The notes beneath the pieces are model-generated. The model was not told where the DNA came from. It saw only the letters and a program-made list of their open reading frames with translations, and searched no databases. From an uncultured Prevotellaceae bacterium (GTDB lineage Bacteria; Bacteroidota; Bacteroidia; Bacteroidales; Muribaculaceae), in contig ONOU01000002.1 of assembly GCA_900319525.1 (NCBI GenBank), positions 186,001 through 250,000 of the forward strand: 64,000 bases of DNA, in the 5' to 3' direction. Positions 45,097 through 51,798 of this stretch are shown piece by piece. Made by a program: the position numbers and the translations under genes. Position 1 is the first letter of the stretch. Each line of letters starts with the position of its first letter.

Positions 45097-47013
45097 TTGG
45101 GCAGACCAGGCTTCACTGCCGTCACTCTCGCAAGCGAAAAGGAAAAGGACTACCGCCAAATGGCTAAAGATTGGGCAAAATCTATCACCGATCCAGAAGC
45201 ACGAGCCATGTGCGAGGAGGCCGGAGAAAGAGTGCTAAGATTGGGGTTTTCACTTCCGGAACTTCGACAAGGAAAACTTCCTAAAGGGAAATGGGCTTCT
45301 TTCGATTACGCCTTCGGAGAAGTAATAACCATCAATGAAAAAAAACCTAAGGGGGGATGGAAAAAAGCAGTGGACGAACAATACCAAAACCAATGGCACT
45401 CACACAAGAATCCAATACTCCACGAACTTGGGCACTACATTCATTATAGCAATGATAAATTCTACGAAAATGAACGATGGGAAAAGCCAGGAAGGTATGG
45501 TGTGACCACTGATGACATTGGTCAGCTTGTTTCGTTGTATGCCAAAAAAAGCAGAACTGAGTTTGAAGCCGAACTAATGGCTGGAATTCTCAGTGGCAAG
45601 GTTTATCCGGAAAGCATACTCAGGTGTTCATATATGCTTGAAAAGAAAGGGTCTCCTGACGAAAGAAATCTATTTAATGATATTTGGGAAATAGCATCTG
45701 GTGAAAAACCAAACACTTTAGTTACTGAACAGAAATACGGTGACATGATGAAAGTGCTCTATCAGCAAGAAGGGAGCCAGTTAAAAATCAGCATTATGGC
45801 CGAAAATGATGTCCAGGATTTCATCAATGCCCATGCACAGGTACTTGACAATGGCTTCAAATACCTCCCCATGTCTGATGCCATGCGGCACCGGCTTGAG
45901 CGCTCCAACTTCATCTTCTCGGGCTTTAAGACGTTCCACGAGCTCAACGAGGCCTTCCCGTCACTCATCGATGAGAACGGCGAGCGAAAACCGTTTGAAC
46001 GCTTTTTGAAGGACGTTCTGGCCATCGACGAGACCTACAACCGCAACTACCTTAGGGCAGAGTACAACTTCTGCCAGGCATCAGCCGACATGGCGGCCAA
46101 GTGGGAGCAGATTGAGGCCGACGGCGACCGCTATAACCTGCAGTACCGCACTCAGCATGACGACAAGGTACGTCCTGAGCACGCGGCCCTCGATGGGGTG
46201 ACGCTGCCGCCGTCCGACCCGTTCTGGGAGGAATACTACCCGCCCAACGGATGGAACTGCCGCTGCACAGTTGCCCAAGTGCGCAAGTCAAAGTACCCGG
46301 TGACGGATCCCGAGGAGGCTCGTGCCCGGGGTGAGGAAGCCCTGCAGAAAGACACCAGGGGGATCTTCCGCTTCAACTCCGGCAAGCAGGGCAAGACCTT
46401 CCCGGACTACAACCCCTACACCATCAGCCGCTGCCGCGACTGCGACATCGCCCAGGGAAAAGCCAACCTCGCCTACATCCCCGACAACGAGCTCTGCTCG
46501 GCTTGCCGTTTGATTAGGGTATGTCAGCAAACGAGCGGATGTAAATTAGACCCAGTTTATGGAAACAGACTTCTTATTAGCAATGATTGCGACTCATCAG
46601 AGCTAAAAGACAACACGAGAGCTGCTCATGCTATCCTTTCAAGTTTCCCTGATGTTTATATGAGAATCCGCGAGCACGTTTTTCAGATTAATGTAAAGAA
46701 TCCTGAATATGAAATCAATGGAATGTTTGCTGATCGCAAAGGTGTTAAATCCCCAAAAGGTATTTCAGACGGTTTCAGAAAAGCAATCAAACAAGGTTGT
46801 GAAGTTGTTGTCATCGATCTTGATAAGCACTTGAGAAAAAAGCCTCTCGCTGTAGGTGCAATTTCAAGATACATTGATTGGAGGCATTCAGATTTTGAAA
46901 ACGGAATAATCAAAGAGTGCTATGTGGTTTTTCAAGATAAAGCAGTAGTAATAACAAGCCAGCATTCAGGACGTGAGTTAATCGCACTCGAGATTGAAAA
47001 ATTAAAGCAGTGA
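45097..47013 (+). CDS. MuF minor head protein with HELGH metallopeptidase-like domain and C-terminal toxin-like domain
   Basis: The protein has 638 residues from the TTG at 45097. Residues about 20-225 form a zincin-like domain with HELGH at 109-113 and a downstream acidic helix (TEFEAELMAG). The MuF head domain follows (about 240-470), with the signature YPPNGWNCRC near 382 and a Cys cluster (RCRDCDIAQGK, ELCSACRLIRVC). Residues about 475-638 are a separate domain, with WRHSDFENGIIKECYVVF and HSGRELIALEIEK, like phage nuclease toxins of the Barnase-EndoU-ColicinE5-RelE group. The two outer domains are visibly AT-richer than the core. The frame is protein-like back to CTG at 45049 (SPVDYAGLHQRYAEIL), so the true start may be there. 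MuF proteins enter the recipient cell with the DNA. Confidence 0.85.
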   Translation: MGRPGFTAVTLASEKEKDYRQMAKDWAKSITDPEARAMCEEAGERVLRLGFSLPELRQGKLPKGKWASFDYAFGEVITINEKKPKGGWKKAVDEQYQNQWHSHKNPILHELGHYIHYSNDKFYENERWEKPGRYGVTTDDIGQLVSLYAKKSRTEFEAELMAGILSGKVYPESILRCSYMLEKKGSPDERNLFNDIWEIASGEKPNTLVTEQKYGDMMKVLYQQEGSQLKISIMAENDVQDFINAHAQVLDNGFKYLPMSDAMRHRLERSNFIFSGFKTFHELNEAFPSLIDENGERKPFERFLKDVLAIDETYNRNYLRAEYNFCQASADMAAKWEQIEADGDRYNLQYRTQHDDKVRPEHAALDGVTLPPSDPFWEEYYPPNGWNCRCTVAQVRKSKYPVTDPEEARARGEEALQKDTRGIFRFNSGKQGKTFPDYNPYTISRCRDCDIAQGKANLAYIPDNELCSACRLIRVCQQTSGCKLDPVYGNRLLISNDCDSSELKDNTRAAHAILSSFPDVYMRIREHVFQINVKNPEYEINGMFADRKGVKSPKGISDGFRKAIKQGCEVVVIDLDKHLRKKPLAVGAISRYIDWRHSDFENGIIKECYVVFQDKAVVITSQHSGRELIALEIEKLKQ

Positions 47014-47067
47014 TTGCTCACTGCCTTATGCTCCACGGCTTGAAGTTATCGCGCCTTTTCGGGTAGC
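46997..47067 (-). ncRNA. candidate antisense RNA at the 3' end of the MuF gene
   Basis: Read leftward, a consensus promoter (47074-47103) is followed about 43 bases later by a 7-bp stem, GCAGTGA with GCAA loop and TCACTGC, then TTTAATTTTT. This is a complete small transcription unit of about 70 bases. Its terminator stem covers the MuF stop codon. No protein frame is present. Its target could be the MuF mRNA end, but that is inference. Confidence 0.55.
47007..47024 (-). terminator. terminator of the leftward small RNA
   Basis: A 7-bp stem with a GCAA tetraloop is followed leftward by TTTAATTTTT. On the plus strand no T-run follows, so it is directional. The MuF stop codon (47011-47013) lies inside it. 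Confidence 0.75.
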
Positions 47068-47073
47068 ACATTG

Positions 47074-47103
47074 CAAAGGTAACACCATTTTTTGAATTAG
47101 CAA
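47074..47103 (-). promoter_or_regulatory. consensus leftward promoter downstream of MuF
   Basis: On the minus strand TTG (47101-47103) and TACCTTTG (47074-47081) are separated by exactly 19 bases. It faces the MuF gene, against the direction of the head operon. Confidence 0.75.
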
Positions 47104-47108
47104 CTATC

Positions 47109-47294
47109 ATGGACAAAAAAATAGCAAAAAAACGCAACCGGTACTGCATCGACGAGAAGATCAACAGGCAGATCCACCGGGACAGAATGAGGACAAAAAC
47201 CGGCATTCTGATATTCCTGTCAGTCGTAATGACCGGCGTGGTCTTACTCCTCACCCTCGTTATCGGGTCCATATTCGGCATCTATAAACCATAA
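47109..47294 (+). CDS. small membrane protein, 61 residues
   Basis: The protein has a strongly basic N-terminus (MDKKIAKKRNRYCIDEKINR) and one membrane helix (TGILIFLSVVMTGVVLLLTL). It is the first gene after MuF in the same direction. It could be a head-region phage protein, a superinfection or immunity factor for the MuF toxin-like domain, or a holin. Nothing in the sequence decides this. Confidence 0.65.
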   Translation: MDKKIAKKRNRYCIDEKINRQIHRDRMRTKTGILIFLSVVMTGVVLLLTLVIGSIFGIYKP

Positions 47295-47309
47295 TATACA
47301 ACTATCATC

Positions 47310-47519
47310 ATGGACAAGAAATTAACCGTCAACATCGAATTTAGCCGCGACCAGGTGGCAACAGTAGCAACTCTCGCTGGCGTTGAATTAAACCAGGAAA
47401 TATGGGACAAAGCCACCGAGAAGCCGGTCAACATCAGCATGAGCGACATTGATGACAAGGAAGCCCAACTTGGTCTATTGATAGCGATTGTGGGCATAGC
47501 CATGGGCAAAGCCCTCTGA
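47310..47519 (+). CDS. small phage protein, 69 residues
   Basis: The protein begins MDKKLTVNIEFSRDQVATVA and contains SMSDIDDKEAQLGLLIAIVG, with a mildly hydrophobic end. It shares the MDKK start with the preceding gene, 15 bases upstream. I do not recognise it. It ends the rightward head operon before a terminator, so it may be a decoration protein or an immunity partner of MuF. Confidence 0.65.
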   Translation: MDKKLTVNIEFSRDQVATVATLAGVELNQEIWDKATEKPVNISMSDIDDKEAQLGLLIAIVGIAMGKAL

Positions 47520-47537
47520 CAATACTCGCATAGTACA

Positions 47538-47573
47538 AAGAATCGGCACGGCCTCAGCACTGTGTCGATTCTT
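47538..47573. terminator. bidirectional terminator between convergent head and tail-completion operons
   Basis: AAGAATCGGCAC (47538-47549) pairs with GTGTCGATTCTT (47562-47573), with one G:T pair. It lies between a rightward gene ending at 47519 and a leftward one ending at 47612. Confidence 0.75.
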
Positions 47574-47611
47574 GTCTTGTAGTGAGAGCCACTGGCTCGT
47601 ATCTCATTACC

Positions 47612-48022
47612 CTATGGCACCCATTCGCCTCCATACTCGAACACCTCGATGCTCTCCACAAGATCCTCGTGATTGTGGTTGGTGTAGCTTCGCGCAAGCT
47701 TCAAACCGATGAAGCTGTCACCGCTCAAATCAATCAGTGCATTCCGGACATCCTCACACAGGTCAAACACCGCCAGCGATGACTCCTGGCCATCCCAGTC
47801 GGTGACGATGTGCAGACGCAGCAACCCGTTCGTGCGGTAACCGTCTGACTTCTGACCGCGCCATTCTATAGGCTCGAACTCAATGAATACGGCAGGACGT
47901 GGCCAGGCATCCTCCTGCTCAATAAAAGCCACATTCTGGTTCCACAGGTCAACATGCTTCACTGGTGATCCTGGCATCTCCAGCAGCGCGGCTTTCACTT
48001 TGGTGTAAATCTCTCTTCTCAT
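47612..48022 (-). CDS. tail terminator-like phage protein
   Basis: The protein has 136 residues with alternating alpha and beta elements (REIYTKVKAALLEMPGSPVK, WPRPAVFIEFEPIEWRGQKS, LRLHIVTDWDGQESSLAVFD). This resembles small tail-completion proteins that cap the tube. Its ATG overlaps the stop of the gpG-like gene as ATGA. Function is assigned from fold pattern and position. Confidence 0.65.
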   Translation of the reverse strand: MRREIYTKVKAALLEMPGSPVKHVDLWNQNVAFIEQEDAWPRPAVFIEFEPIEWRGQKSDGYRTNGLLRLHIVTDWDGQESSLAVFDLCEDVRNALIDLSGDSFIGLKLARSYTNHNHEDLVESIEVFEYGGEWVP

Positions 48023-48579
48023 TTCATCTCAAACTTTAAGTCATGTTCAAAGTATTCGGCCAGGTTCTCCTCGATGATCTCGCGCACGGCCTTCTCAACT
48101 TCGGGGCTGGCACCAAGGAACTGACGCCTCGGGATCTTGATGGTACTTCCCTCTTTCTTCAACGCCATCCACTTCCAGAACTCGGCCTCGGTGCTCAGTT
48201 GCACGGTGCGCTTGTCATTCCGGCGCTCGCCGTTCTTTTTGCGCCCGAAGGAGCCGGTAGCCTCGTAGTATTTGTGCCAGAAGAAGGCCTTCATGCGGTT
48301 TGTCACCTTGATCTCGCCACCCTCGTTGTGGATGGCAGCGTATGGTAGCGTCGTGTAGAAGCTGATACTGTTGTCTGTCGTGCGGCTCTGGATGCTGCGA
48401 CGCAACGCCCCGCTGTCAACCAGGATGTGACCGCCCGGTCGTGTCGGCGTGCGGCGACGTTGCCATGCCTCGGAAAAGAATGCCTGGCGCTCGAAGTTCT
48501 TGTCAAACTCGTCGCTCAGCTCCACGGCGATGTCCCGCAGGATCCGCTTGATGACGATATTTACATCCGGATTGCTCAT
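48019..48579 (-). CDS. phage virion morphogenesis protein (Mu gpG-like)
   Basis: I start at 48579 (MSNPDVNIVIKRILRDIAVE), where ATG overlaps the stop of the upstream gene as ATGA, giving 186 residues. The family signature is clear: FSEAWQRRRTPTRPGGHILV, DSGALRRSIQSRTTDNSISF and YAAIHNEGGEIKVTNRMKAF. gpG-like proteins take part in head-tail joining or tail completion. Identification is good. Confidence 0.88.
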   Translation of the reverse strand: MSNPDVNIVIKRILRDIAVELSDEFDKNFERQAFFSEAWQRRRTPTRPGGHILVDSGALRRSIQSRTTDNSISFYTTLPYAAIHNEGGEIKVTNRMKAFFWHKYYEATGSFGRKKNGERRNDKRTVQLSTEAEFWKWMALKKEGSTIKIPRRQFLGASPEVEKAVREIIEENLAEYFEHDLKFEMK

Positions 48580-48803
48580 GGCCACTCCCATTGAATCTGT
48601 AATTGGACAGGCTCCGGCAGTTCGTTCTTTGGATCGCTCACCGCCTTTAGCAGGTTATAGAATGTTCGCTCGCTGATGCCCCATATCGGGTACACATAAC
48701 GCCGCCAGATCTCCCTGTTCGATAGACCTTCCTTGACATGCGTGTCATAGATTCTGTTCACGTCTGCCACTCGCTTCTGATAACTCACTCCCCTGCGCTT
48801 CAT
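48576..48803 (-). CDS. small helix-turn-helix protein (Mor-like pattern)
   Basis: From the ATG at 48803 the protein has 75 residues: MKRRGVSYQKRVADVNRIYD, then EGLSNREIWRRYVYPIWGIS and ERTFYNLLKA. This is a helix-turn-helix of the kind found in small Mu-type regulators. An in-frame ATG at 48833 would lie upstream of the promoter box. It is first in a three-gene leftward operon with gpG-like and tail terminator-like genes. It could be a middle or late gene activator. Confidence 0.7.
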   Translation of the reverse strand: MKRRGVSYQKRVADVNRIYDTHVKEGLSNREIWRRYVYPIWGISERTFYNLLKAVSDPKNELPEPVQLQIQWEWP

Positions 48804-48812
48804 TTCTACCTG

Positions 48813-48820
48813 CAAAGATA
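48813..48820 (-). promoter_or_regulatory. -7 box of the tail-completion operon
   Basis: Read leftward, TATCTTTG is followed by CAG and lies 9 bases before the start codon at 48803. No TTG is found at the correct -33 position, so it probably needs an activator. Confidence 0.6.
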
Positions 48821-48836
48821 ACACATTAAGCAATAA

Positions 48837-48869
48837 AAAATTGCGCCAAGCAACACCTGACGCAATTTT
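48837..48869 (-). terminator. terminator of the leftward early operon
   Basis: AAAATTGCG and CGCAATTTT form a perfect 9-bp stem with a 15-base loop, followed leftward by TTTTTTATT counted from the stem end. It lies 18 bases past the last early gene and just upstream of the next promoter. Confidence 0.85.
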
Positions 48870-48871
48870 CA

Positions 48872-48886
48872 GTTTACACGGTAAAC
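48872..48886. promoter_or_regulatory. GTTTAC-N3-GTAAAC operator-type palindrome, copy 1
   Basis: A perfect inverted repeat with a 3-base spacer (ACG). The same arms with spacer GAT occur at 55600-55614 between the two switch promoters. Two exact copies at two control regions of one phage suggest a regulator binding site. Confidence 0.6.
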
Positions 48887-48887
48887 A

Positions 48888-49079
48888 CTACAGCATTTCG
48901 CCCTCTTGATAGGGTCTGATGTCAACCGTCATTTGGCATGACACAACCAACCGTCCGCTGCCCTCACACTGGGGGCAAGTCATCCGGCCATCGGGATGAT
49001 TGAAGCTCTCGATCATGCCCGTCCCGCTGCATGTGCGGCATATCGACACACGGGGCGGCTTGTTCACCTGCTTGGTCAT
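48888..49079 (-). CDS. small zinc-ribbon protein
   Basis: The 63-residue protein has two Cys pairs, CRTCSGTGM and CPQCEGSGR, of the DnaJ zinc-finger type CxxCxGxG. Similar tiny proteins are common in early operons of Bacteroidales Mu-like phages. It overlaps the Gam gene end by four bases (ATGA). Nucleic-acid or protein binding is likely, but the role is unknown. Confidence 0.75.
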   Translation of the reverse strand: MTKQVNKPPRVSICRTCSGTGMIESFNHPDGRMTCPQCEGSGRLVVSCQMTVDIRPYQEGEML

Positions 49080-49594
49080 GACACGTCCTCCTTCTTCGGC
49101 TCGACATAGAAGGTCTCATCCTGGACCACCTGGATGCCGCACTTGGCCATATTCTCAACCATGCCTTCAGCTTCGCGGTCCGCAAGCAGCTTGTCTTTCG
49201 CAACTTCCTCACTCGTGCGGATGAACGAAGGCATGAACTCCTTGACAAGGTTCTTCGCGGCTTCCCAGGTAAAGCCCTTCAGCGTCTTCAGCTTCGGGGT
49301 GCCGGTGCGGAAGCCGATGGTACCGTGAGCCATCTCCAGGCTCTTCTTCTTGGTGAACAACTCAGCCTGGTTCTCGGTGGCGAAGCTCTGCAGGGTGTCA
49401 AACGCCTGCTCTCGCTCATCAGTGAGGATGGCGAGCTTCTCAGCATACTTCTCGCGGATCTTGGCACAAGCCAGTTCAATCTCTGCGTTGATCTTGTTGA
49501 TCTGGGCATCGGCCTTGGCATAGGTGGCAAACGCTTCGTCGGCGGCCTCACGGGTCACGCCGGTAATGATGGTTTTCTTCTTTCTTGTTGCCAT
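49076..49594 (-). CDS. gam: Gam-like host-nuclease inhibitor
   Basis: I start at the ATG at 49594 (MATRKKKTIITGVTREAADE), giving 172 residues. A frame extension to 49663 lies in the upstream gene and is unlikely. The long helical hairpin (INAEIELACAKIREKYAEKL) and the C-terminal GTIGFRTGTPKLKTLKGFTW are the Mu Gam signature. Gam binds DNA ends and blocks RecBCD/AddAB-type exonucleases, protecting linear phage DNA. The order after the MuA and MuB genes agrees with Mu. Confidence 0.92.
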   Translation of the reverse strand: MATRKKKTIITGVTREAADEAFATYAKADAQINKINAEIELACAKIREKYAEKLAILTDEREQAFDTLQSFATENQAELFTKKKSLEMAHGTIGFRTGTPKLKTLKGFTWEAAKNLVKEFMPSFIRTSEEVAKDKLLADREAEGMVENMAKCGIQVVQDETFYVEPKKEDVS

Positions 49595-49634
49595 TGTAGT
49601 TGAAATTAAAAGTGAATAAAAAATATAACTGTTA

Positions 49635-50042
49635 CTAATTCTCGTTCTTGTGGTTGATGGCACGCATCTTGCGGGTCAAGGCGGCAAGCTCTTCAAAGTC
49701 CAGGTCACGGAATGCCTTGCCGGCTATCCTCGGATCCTGGCAGAAGGCGTTGACGCGGTTCCAGTCGGTGGTGTCAACACCATACTTCTGCAGCTGATGC
49801 AGCGCACTCGACCGTAAACGCTTCTGCTCTTGGCGCCACCGTTCGTGACCTCGAGGGTCAACGATACGCTCCAGAGCGTCACACAACTCGCCATACTCGA
49901 CAGCGGTCATTTCACGGAGGTGGTCAGTACGGCCACTGGTCCACTGCTGCACGAGCTGACACTTGTGAGCATCAGCATCACCTCCATGATGCATCTTGTT
50001 AAACACGGCATAAAACCGTCTGTAGTTAGTCACCTCTCCCAT
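49635..50042 (-). CDS. GemA/gp16-like conserved Mu-type early protein
   Basis: The protein has 135 residues. Its start (YRRFYAVFNKMHHGGDADAH), middle (SGRTDHLREMTAVEYGELCD) and end (FRDLDFEELAALTRKMRAIN) match a protein found upstream of Gam in Bacteroidales Mu-like phages. The final block recalls the Mu gp16 (GemA) family. GemA affects host gene expression and DNA gyrase in Mu. That function is not shown for this branch. Confidence 0.7.
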   Translation of the reverse strand: MGEVTNYRRFYAVFNKMHHGGDADAHKCQLVQQWTSGRTDHLREMTAVEYGELCDALERIVDPRGHERWRQEQKRLRSSALHQLQKYGVDTTDWNRVNAFCQDPRIAGKAFRDLDFEELAALTRKMRAINHKNEN

Positions 50043-50274
50043 TTTCTGACTGTTCTTTCGTTAAACAAATAGGGGGCGACGCCACTTGTTTTGGCTGCTT
50101 TCGCCGCCCCCTCCACATGTAAATACCAGGACACGTCCTGACGGGTTCTTCCGCAGCTCGCCGCTGCTCCCTGGTCTCAATCTGCGCTACATTTGACACC
50201 TGCAGCTCGGTGTGATGGATCTTGTGGATGCCGAGGCTTTTAATTCCAATGCCAGGCGTTACCGCTCTGGCCAT
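50026..50274 (-). CDS. hypothetical small early protein
   Basis: From the ATG at 50274 (MARAVTPGIGIKSLGIHKIH) the frame gives 82 residues, including YMWRGRRKQPKQVASPPICL. An in-frame ATG at 50364 is also possible, but the extra residues look non-coding. It overlaps the GemA-like gene by 17 bp. No family is recognised. It is accepted mainly because it fills the operon in the right direction. Confidence 0.5.
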   Translation of the reverse strand: MARAVTPGIGIKSLGIHKIHHTELQVSNVAQIETREQRRAAEEPVRTCPGIYMWRGRRKQPKQVASPPICLTKEQSENGRGD

Positions 50275-50395
50275 CCACAAGATGGTTTCCTGCAAATACC
50301 TCCCGGGGCAGGTCCCGGGTGATGTGTCCGGCGTGGTCTGTCGCAGATGGCGCCGGTCTGCCAAAAATTTTTAGTAATGAAAATATTTTAAGCAC

Positions 50396-50689
50396 TTAGT
50401 TTGGTTGAACTTCTACTATTTGAAATTCCAGATACGGCTTTCCAAAAATACTCTCTATGAAAATCCTTTCATCGGTCTTCTGGATGTTATATGCACTATC
50501 TAAAGGCTCCCAGGTATTCCTTCGACGGAACTTTGTTTTTAATGCCTCTTCGTAGATACTATTAAGTAGGTTCATACAGTCGTACTTACTATCATAAGAG
50601 TCATAGTAAAAGTCGGACAACATTGCGCACAGGAGAAGAAGTCCCTGTGTCAGCTTGGCATGATCTGTTCTTTGTATTCTATATTTCAT
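50396..50689 (-). CDS. hypothetical early protein
   Basis: This 97-residue protein begins MKYRIQRTDHAKLTQGLLLL and is rich in Tyr and Asp (DFYYDSYDSKYDCMNLLNSI). Its DNA is more AT-rich than the flanking genes, which suggests recent gain. Its start overlaps the end of the ATPase gene by 11 bp. No family is recognised. It may be a dispensable cargo gene. Confidence 0.6.
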   Translation of the reverse strand: MKYRIQRTDHAKLTQGLLLLCAMLSDFYYDSYDSKYDCMNLLNSIYEEALKTKFRRRNTWEPLDSAYNIQKTDERIFIESIFGKPYLEFQIVEVQPN

Positions 50690-51362
50690 CTTCGTTCGTT
50701 TTTATTTCGTTAATACTGTTTTGTTCTGTTTCCGGCTCCTTGCCAAGCCAATACTTGGCGGCACCTTCTGCCCATACGGTGAAGGGCACGCCTGGAGTGT
50801 CCATGTAGCGGCTCTTGCAGGAGGCACGGAAACCATCGACCAGGATCTTGATGTCGGCATCATACTCCACCTTCTTGGCGGCTCGACCGGCGGGACGCAT
50901 CCCTTCGGCATGGCTGATGAAAATGAGCAGCTTGCCGGGCAAGGCCTCCTTCATGGCCTGATAGCCTTTGTATGTCAAGCCTGAGTACTGGAAACTGTCG
51001 ATGATGGCGATGCCGGCGCTCTTGCGACGCTGCAGACGGGCGACCAGCTGATCCATGCCCTCGCGGTCCAGGATCTGGAAGCGGCGGTTGACCTCCTCCA
51101 TCTTGTGGCGACGCATCGACATCTGAACGCTCAGGCTGGTGCTCTCCTCCAGGCTGTCATAGACCACCTTGTCAAACTGACACAGGTACTTGGCCAACTG
51201 CATCACAAAGCTCGTCTTGCCGTTGCCCGGATTGCCCCAGATCAGCCACACGCCACTCTTGGCGGGCTTGCCCATGCTGGCGGCCCATGCACCATCAAAC
51301 TCCAGCTTGGGGATGTTCATCCGCAGGATCTCGGCGGGACTGTAGGCGCGTTTACGTTTCAT
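50679..51362 (-). CDS. RecA/DnaB-like AAA ATPase
   Basis: The protein has 227 residues with Walker A GNPGNGKTS (WLIWGNPGNGKTSFVMQLAK) and Walker B-like AGIAIIDSFQYSGL. The overall pattern is that of single-domain RecA-fold ATPases in phage early operons. It lies between MuB-like and Gam genes. It could assist replication, for example by loading or displacing host proteins. Its exact partner is unknown. The ATG overlaps nothing upstream except the next gene's stop (four bases). Confidence 0.82.
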   Translation of the reverse strand: MKRKRAYSPAEILRMNIPKLEFDGAWAASMGKPAKSGVWLIWGNPGNGKTSFVMQLAKYLCQFDKVVYDSLEESTSLSVQMSMRRHKMEEVNRRFQILDREGMDQLVARLQRRKSAGIAIIDSFQYSGLTYKGYQAMKEALPGKLLIFISHAEGMRPAGRAAKKVEYDADIKILVDGFRASCKSRYMDTPGVPFTVWAEGAAKYWLGKEPETEQNSINEIKTNEDEI

Positions 51363-51544
51363 CGGTTCCCCTCCTTCCTCAGCTCGGCAATCAGGTAGTC
51401 GGCAATCTCGACAGCAGCCTCACTGGCCAGCTGCCTACGCTTATTGTCGGTCACGAAGGTCTCACTTCTCATCTGGTCATACATCGGCCACAGTACCTCC
51501 TTGGCTATCTCATACCGGCGCTGTTCCCAGTCAATGTTCGACAT
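51359..51544 (-). CDS. small early protein, paralogue 1
   Basis: From the ATG at 51544 (MSNIDWEQRRYEIAKEVLWP) it has 61 residues. The core IDWEQRRYEIAKE is shared with the next gene upstream, and both end in a helix with a pattern like AADYLIAELRK or ADALVEELKK. It overlaps the ATPase gene as ATGA. Function is unknown. The duplication points to a dimer-forming or modular early protein. Confidence 0.7.
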   Translation of the reverse strand: MSNIDWEQRRYEIAKEVLWPMYDQMRSETFVTDNKRRQLASEAAVEIADYLIAELRKEGNR

Positions 51545-51545
51545 A

Positions 51546-51797
51546 TCACACTCGCTTTTTAAGTTCCTCAACAAGGGCATCGGCCCATTTCACGGCATAA
51601 GCAGCATAGGCATGCTCCTTATCCTTCACGTCAAAGGACATAACTGCAGCTTCAGCTACCTCCTCAAGGCACTTGTTCGCCATGATCTCCTTGGCTATCT
51701 CATAGCGGCGCTGCTCCCAGTCAATCTCATGGCTGCGCATCCGCTTGGCGATGTAGATAACCGCATCCATGTATTCCATTTCTATCTTAGTCAACAT
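51546..51797 (-). CDS. small early protein, paralogue 2
   Basis: The protein has 83 residues. AAGGAG lies 6 bases before the ATG at 51797, one of few clear Shine-Dalgarno sites in the window. Its IDWEQRRYEIAKE block is the same as in the following gene, and the DNA is nearly identical there. An extra N-terminal helix (MEYMDAVIYIAKRMRSH) distinguishes it. Function is unknown. Confidence 0.72.
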   Translation of the reverse strand: MLTKIEMEYMDAVIYIAKRMRSHEIDWEQRRYEIAKEIMANKCLEEVAEAAVMSFDVKDKEHAYAAYAVKWADALVEELKKRV

Positions 51798-51798
51798 A

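Noticed and set aside
46683-47281. Leftward protein genes under the MuF end driven by the minus-strand promoter
   Set aside because: The frames are antisense shadows without start context, and the transcript should end at the terminator near 46997.
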